This document shows positions 6,021 to 7,461 of a DNA stretch of 7,461 bases, one piece after another; the first letter of the stretch is position 1; each line of letters begins with the position of its first letter. The DNA lies in the NCBI GenBank assembly GCA_022843345.1, contig JALHNW010000085.1, positions 1-7,461 on the forward strand, given 5' to 3'. This DNA comes from Rubritepida sp. (GTDB lineage: Bacteria > Pseudomonadota > Alphaproteobacteria > Acetobacterales > Acetobacteraceae). A program made the position numbers and the translations under genes. The notes under the pieces were generated by a model, which was not told the DNA's origin, searched no databases, and was given only the letters and a program-made list of their open reading frames with translations.

Positions 6021-6512
6021 ATGGCCGCCACCGCTCCCGTCGCCCCCCTGCGCGCGCCGGAAGGCCGCTTCGTGGATGACTACCTCCTGTCCCTCCTGGC
6101 GCGCGCCTCGCACGCCGTCTCGGCGGAGTTCCATGCCACGCTGCGCCGGGCGGGCGTGCAGGTGCCGGTGTGGCGCGTGCTCGCCTCCCTGTCCGGCAGC
6201 GAGGGCGAGACGGTCACGGGCCTGGCCGATGCCTGCCTCCTCCAGCAGCCGACCATGACCAAGCTGCTCGACCGCATGGTGCGCGACGGGCTGGTGAAGC
6301 GCCTGCCCGACGCGCGCGACCGCCGCGTGGTCCGCATCCAGATGACGCCGCGCGGCGAGGCGCTGGTGCGCGACCTGCTGGTCCAGGCCAAGCAGCACGA
6401 GGCGATGGTGCTGGCCCGCTTCCCCGACATCGGCGCCCAGCGGCTGAAGGAGCTGCTGCGCGCCATCGCCGCCCGCCCCGCCCGCGGCAGCCGCCGGCGC
6501 GAGGCCGCCTGA
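6021..6512 (+). CDS. MarR-family transcriptional regulator
   Basis: A 163-residue cytoplasmic DNA-binding protein, normal for MarR. A helical dimerisation segment (FVDDYLLSLLARASHAVSAE, 17-36) is followed by the winged helix-turn-helix. VWRVLASLSG (50-59) opens it, LADACLLQQPTMTKLLDRMV (68-87) contains the recognition helix, and RLPDARDRRVVRIQMTP (94-110) is the wing with the characteristic D-x-R-D-x-R pattern. A second dimerisation helix follows at ~112-150 and a basic tail (RGSRRREAA) ends it. ATG 6021 is preceded by GAGAAG five bases away. An in-frame ATG at 5994 would add nine residues (MDTSFREAV) with a poorer site, so the true start is uncertain. It is divergent from the dioxygenase operon across a palindromic operator, so it most likely represses that operon and itself until a substrate or intermediate binds, as NicR and PicR do. 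Confidence 0.9.
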   Translation: MAATAPVAPLRAPEGRFVDDYLLSLLARASHAVSAEFHATLRRAGVQVPVWRVLASLSGSEGETVTGLADACLLQQPTMTKLLDRMVRDGLVKRLPDARDRRVVRIQMTPRGEALVRDLLVQAKQHEAMVLARFPDIGAQRLKELLRAIAARPARGSRRREAA

Positions 6513-6604
6513 AGATCCCCGACCCCGGCGCGCTGGGCCCCTGGGTCCTCGCCGCCGTCGCGCTGGCGGCGGTGGTGCAGGTGCTCGTGCTCGTTTTCCG
6601 GTAG
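6509..6604 (+). CDS. Possible small single-span membrane peptide with a non-ATG start
   Basis: Reading from CTG at 6509, which overlaps the regulator's stop as CTGA, gives 31 residues ending in TAG at 6602-6604. A polar start (LKIPDPGALG) precedes a clean hydrophobic segment of about 20 residues (12-30) and ends Phe-Arg. A GAGG lies four bases before the CTG. No ATG, and no GTG or TTG before the hydrophobic segment, is available, so either a rare start is used, or this is the remnant of a membrane protein's N-terminus, or it is chance. The overlap style resembles the other coupled junctions here. Family not recognised. Confidence 0.22.
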   Translation: MKIPDPGALGPWVLAAVALAAVVQVLVLVFR

Positions 6605-6608
6605 CGCT

Positions 6609-6623
6609 GCCCGCGGAGCGGGC
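6609..6623 (+). terminator. GC-rich hairpin after the regulator, terminator-like but without T-run
   Basis: GCCCGC (6609-6614), loop GGA, GCGGGC (6618-6623) form a perfect 6-bp all-GC stem. It sits just after the last possible coding triplet of the regulator unit and before the solute-binding protein gene. It lacks a following T-run, so intrinsic termination would be weak. In this base composition such stems are also common by chance. Confidence 0.3.
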
Positions 6624-6700
6624 GTTCCGCGCCTGTGCCGCACGTCCGCGCCATGGCTTCGCGCTTGCCCCGGCCGCCCCCGGCGCCCGAGACTGCTATC

Positions 6701-7461
6701 ATGCAGCGCCGCGCCCTCCTCGCCCTCCCCCTCCTGGCCCCGTCCCTCCTCGCTTGGCCGGCCCTGGCGCAGCCCGCCTGGCCCACGCGGCCGGTGCGCG
6801 TCATCAACCCCTATTCGCCGGGCGGCACGACGGACGTCGCCATGCGGCTGGTGGCGCCGCGGCTGGAGCGCGACTTCGGCCAGCCCTTCCCCATCGAGGC
6901 GCGGCCCGGCGCGGGCGGGGCCGTGGGCACGCTGGCGGCGGCGCAGAGCACGGACGGGCACACGCTGCTGATCACCAACACCGGCCCGCTGGCGGTGGCG
7001 CCCAGCGTCATGGCCAACCCCGGCTACGACCCGGCGCGCGACTTCCGCTTCATCCACATGTTCGGCGGCGCGCCCATCGTCATCGCCGTGAAGGCTGACG
7101 GGCCGATCCGCACGCTGGAGCAGTTCGTGGCCGCCGCCCGCGCCCGGCCGGAGGCGGTGAGCTACGGCAACAGCGGCCCCGGCTCGATGGGCCACCTGGC
7201 GGGGCTGGCCTTCGAGGGCGCGACGGGCGCGAAGCTGCTGCACATCCCCTTCCGCGGCGCGCCCGAGGCGCAGGCCGGCGTGCTGTCGGGCGACGTGGTG
7301 GCGCTGATGGACACGGTGGGCGCCCATGCCGGCGCCATCCGCCAGGGCGGCCTGCGCGCCATCGCCTTCACCTCCGAAGGGCGCGTGCCGCTGTTCCCCG
7401 AGGTGCCGACGCTGCGCGAGGCGGGGATGGCGCAGGGCGTGATCTCCAACTGGTTCCTGCT
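6701..7461 (+). CDS. Bug/TctC-family periplasmic tripartite tricarboxylate transporter substrate-binding protein, N-terminal part
   Basis: The frame is open from ATG 6701 to the right edge (253 complete codons of a usual ~320). A signal peptide (MQRRALLALPLLAPSLLAWP, then ALA|QP cleavage near residue 23) directs it to the periplasm. The twin arginine at 3-4 followed by ALL could allow Tat export. Family motifs follow: INPYSPGGTTD (35-45), ARPGAGGAVGTLAA (67-80), SYGNSGPGSMGHLAG (154-168), HIPFRGAPEAQAG (181-193) and PEVPTLREAG (233-242). Such proteins bind carboxylates and feed TctAB-type secondary transporters, but most are orphan genes of unknown ligand. An in-frame ATG at 6653 would place 16 non-signal residues first, so 6701 is preferred. 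Its ribosome binding site is weak (GAGA, 6689-6692). The neighbouring catabolic operon makes an aromatic or N-heterocyclic carboxylate conceivable; that is inference. Confidence 0.92.
   Translation, partial: MQRRALLALPLLAPSLLAWPALAQPAWPTRPVRVINPYSPGGTTDVAMRLVAPRLERDFGQPFPIEARPGAGGAVGTLAAAQSTDGHTLLITNTGPLAVAPSVMANPGYDPARDFRFIHMFGGAPIVIAVKADGPIRTLEQFVAAARARPEAVSYGNSGPGSMGHLAGLAFEGATGAKLLHIPFRGAPEAQAGVLSGDVVALMDTVGAHAGAIRQGGLRAIAFTSEGRVPLFPEVPTLREAGMAQGVISNWFL

Noticed and set aside
6665..6700. TTGCCC and TGCTAT as a promoter for the solute-binding protein gene.
   Set aside because: The spacing of 23 bp is too long and the -10 would overlap the start region, placing the transcript start inside the gene.
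1..7461. tRNA, rRNA, CRISPR arrays, insertion sequences, attachment sites or direct repeats.
   Set aside because: None was seen by reading; apart from the operator palindrome and one short hairpin no ordered repeat structure stands out, and there is no transposase or integrase.

Overview
The window is a very GC-rich stretch (by eye above 70% G+C, with strong third-position G/C). Gene types and codon habits suggest an alphaproteobacterium, most likely an Acetobacteraceae/Roseomonas-like soil or water organism. This is inference from composition and families; there is no rRNA or other phylogenetic marker. Coding density is near total and no gene-free stretch exceeds about 190 bases.

Layout. 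(1) Positions 1-697, minus: N-terminal part of a methyl-accepting chemotaxis-type receptor that runs off the left edge. (2) 798-1607, plus: proC, pyrroline-5-carboxylate reductase, divergent from the receptor and apparently carrying a promoter that would make its mRNA leaderless. (3) 1604-5876, minus: a tightly coupled four-gene operon read right to left: a NicX-like ring-cleavage dioxygenase (2,5-dihydroxypyridine 5,6-dioxygenase family), an alpha/beta hydrolase, an acyl-CoA-dehydrogenase-fold flavoprotein and a compact AMP-binding acyl-CoA synthetase. The junctions are GTGA (4-nt overlap), TGA|ATG (abutting) and TTGA (4-nt overlap). The last gene meets proC tail to tail with interlocked stop codons. 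(4) 5877-6020: an unusually AT-rich control region with a 24-bp imperfect palindrome lying over the -35 box and spacer of a good operon promoter. (5) 6021-6512, plus: a MarR-family regulator divergent from the operon. (6) 6513-6700: a possible small membrane peptide with a non-ATG start and a terminator-like hairpin. (7) 6701 to the right edge, plus: N-terminal part of a Bug/TctC-type periplasmic solute-binding protein.

How it may work together. A MarR regulator divergent from a NicX-like dioxygenase and an alpha/beta hydrolase resembles the lower part of the nicotinate (nic) and picolinate (pic) pathways, in which 2,5-dihydroxypyridine is opened to N-formylmaleamate and then deformylated. 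What does not fit those pathways is the second half of the operon: an acyl-CoA ligase and an ACAD-fold protein that lacks the catalytic glutamate at both known positions. The most interesting reading is a CoA-thioester-dependent variant of N-heterocycle (or related aromatic) catabolism, in which the ligase activates a carboxylate and the flavoprotein modifies it before or after ring opening. This is a hypothesis; the substrate cannot be read from the sequence. The neighbouring Bug protein could supply a carboxylate substrate but belongs to a separate transcription unit.
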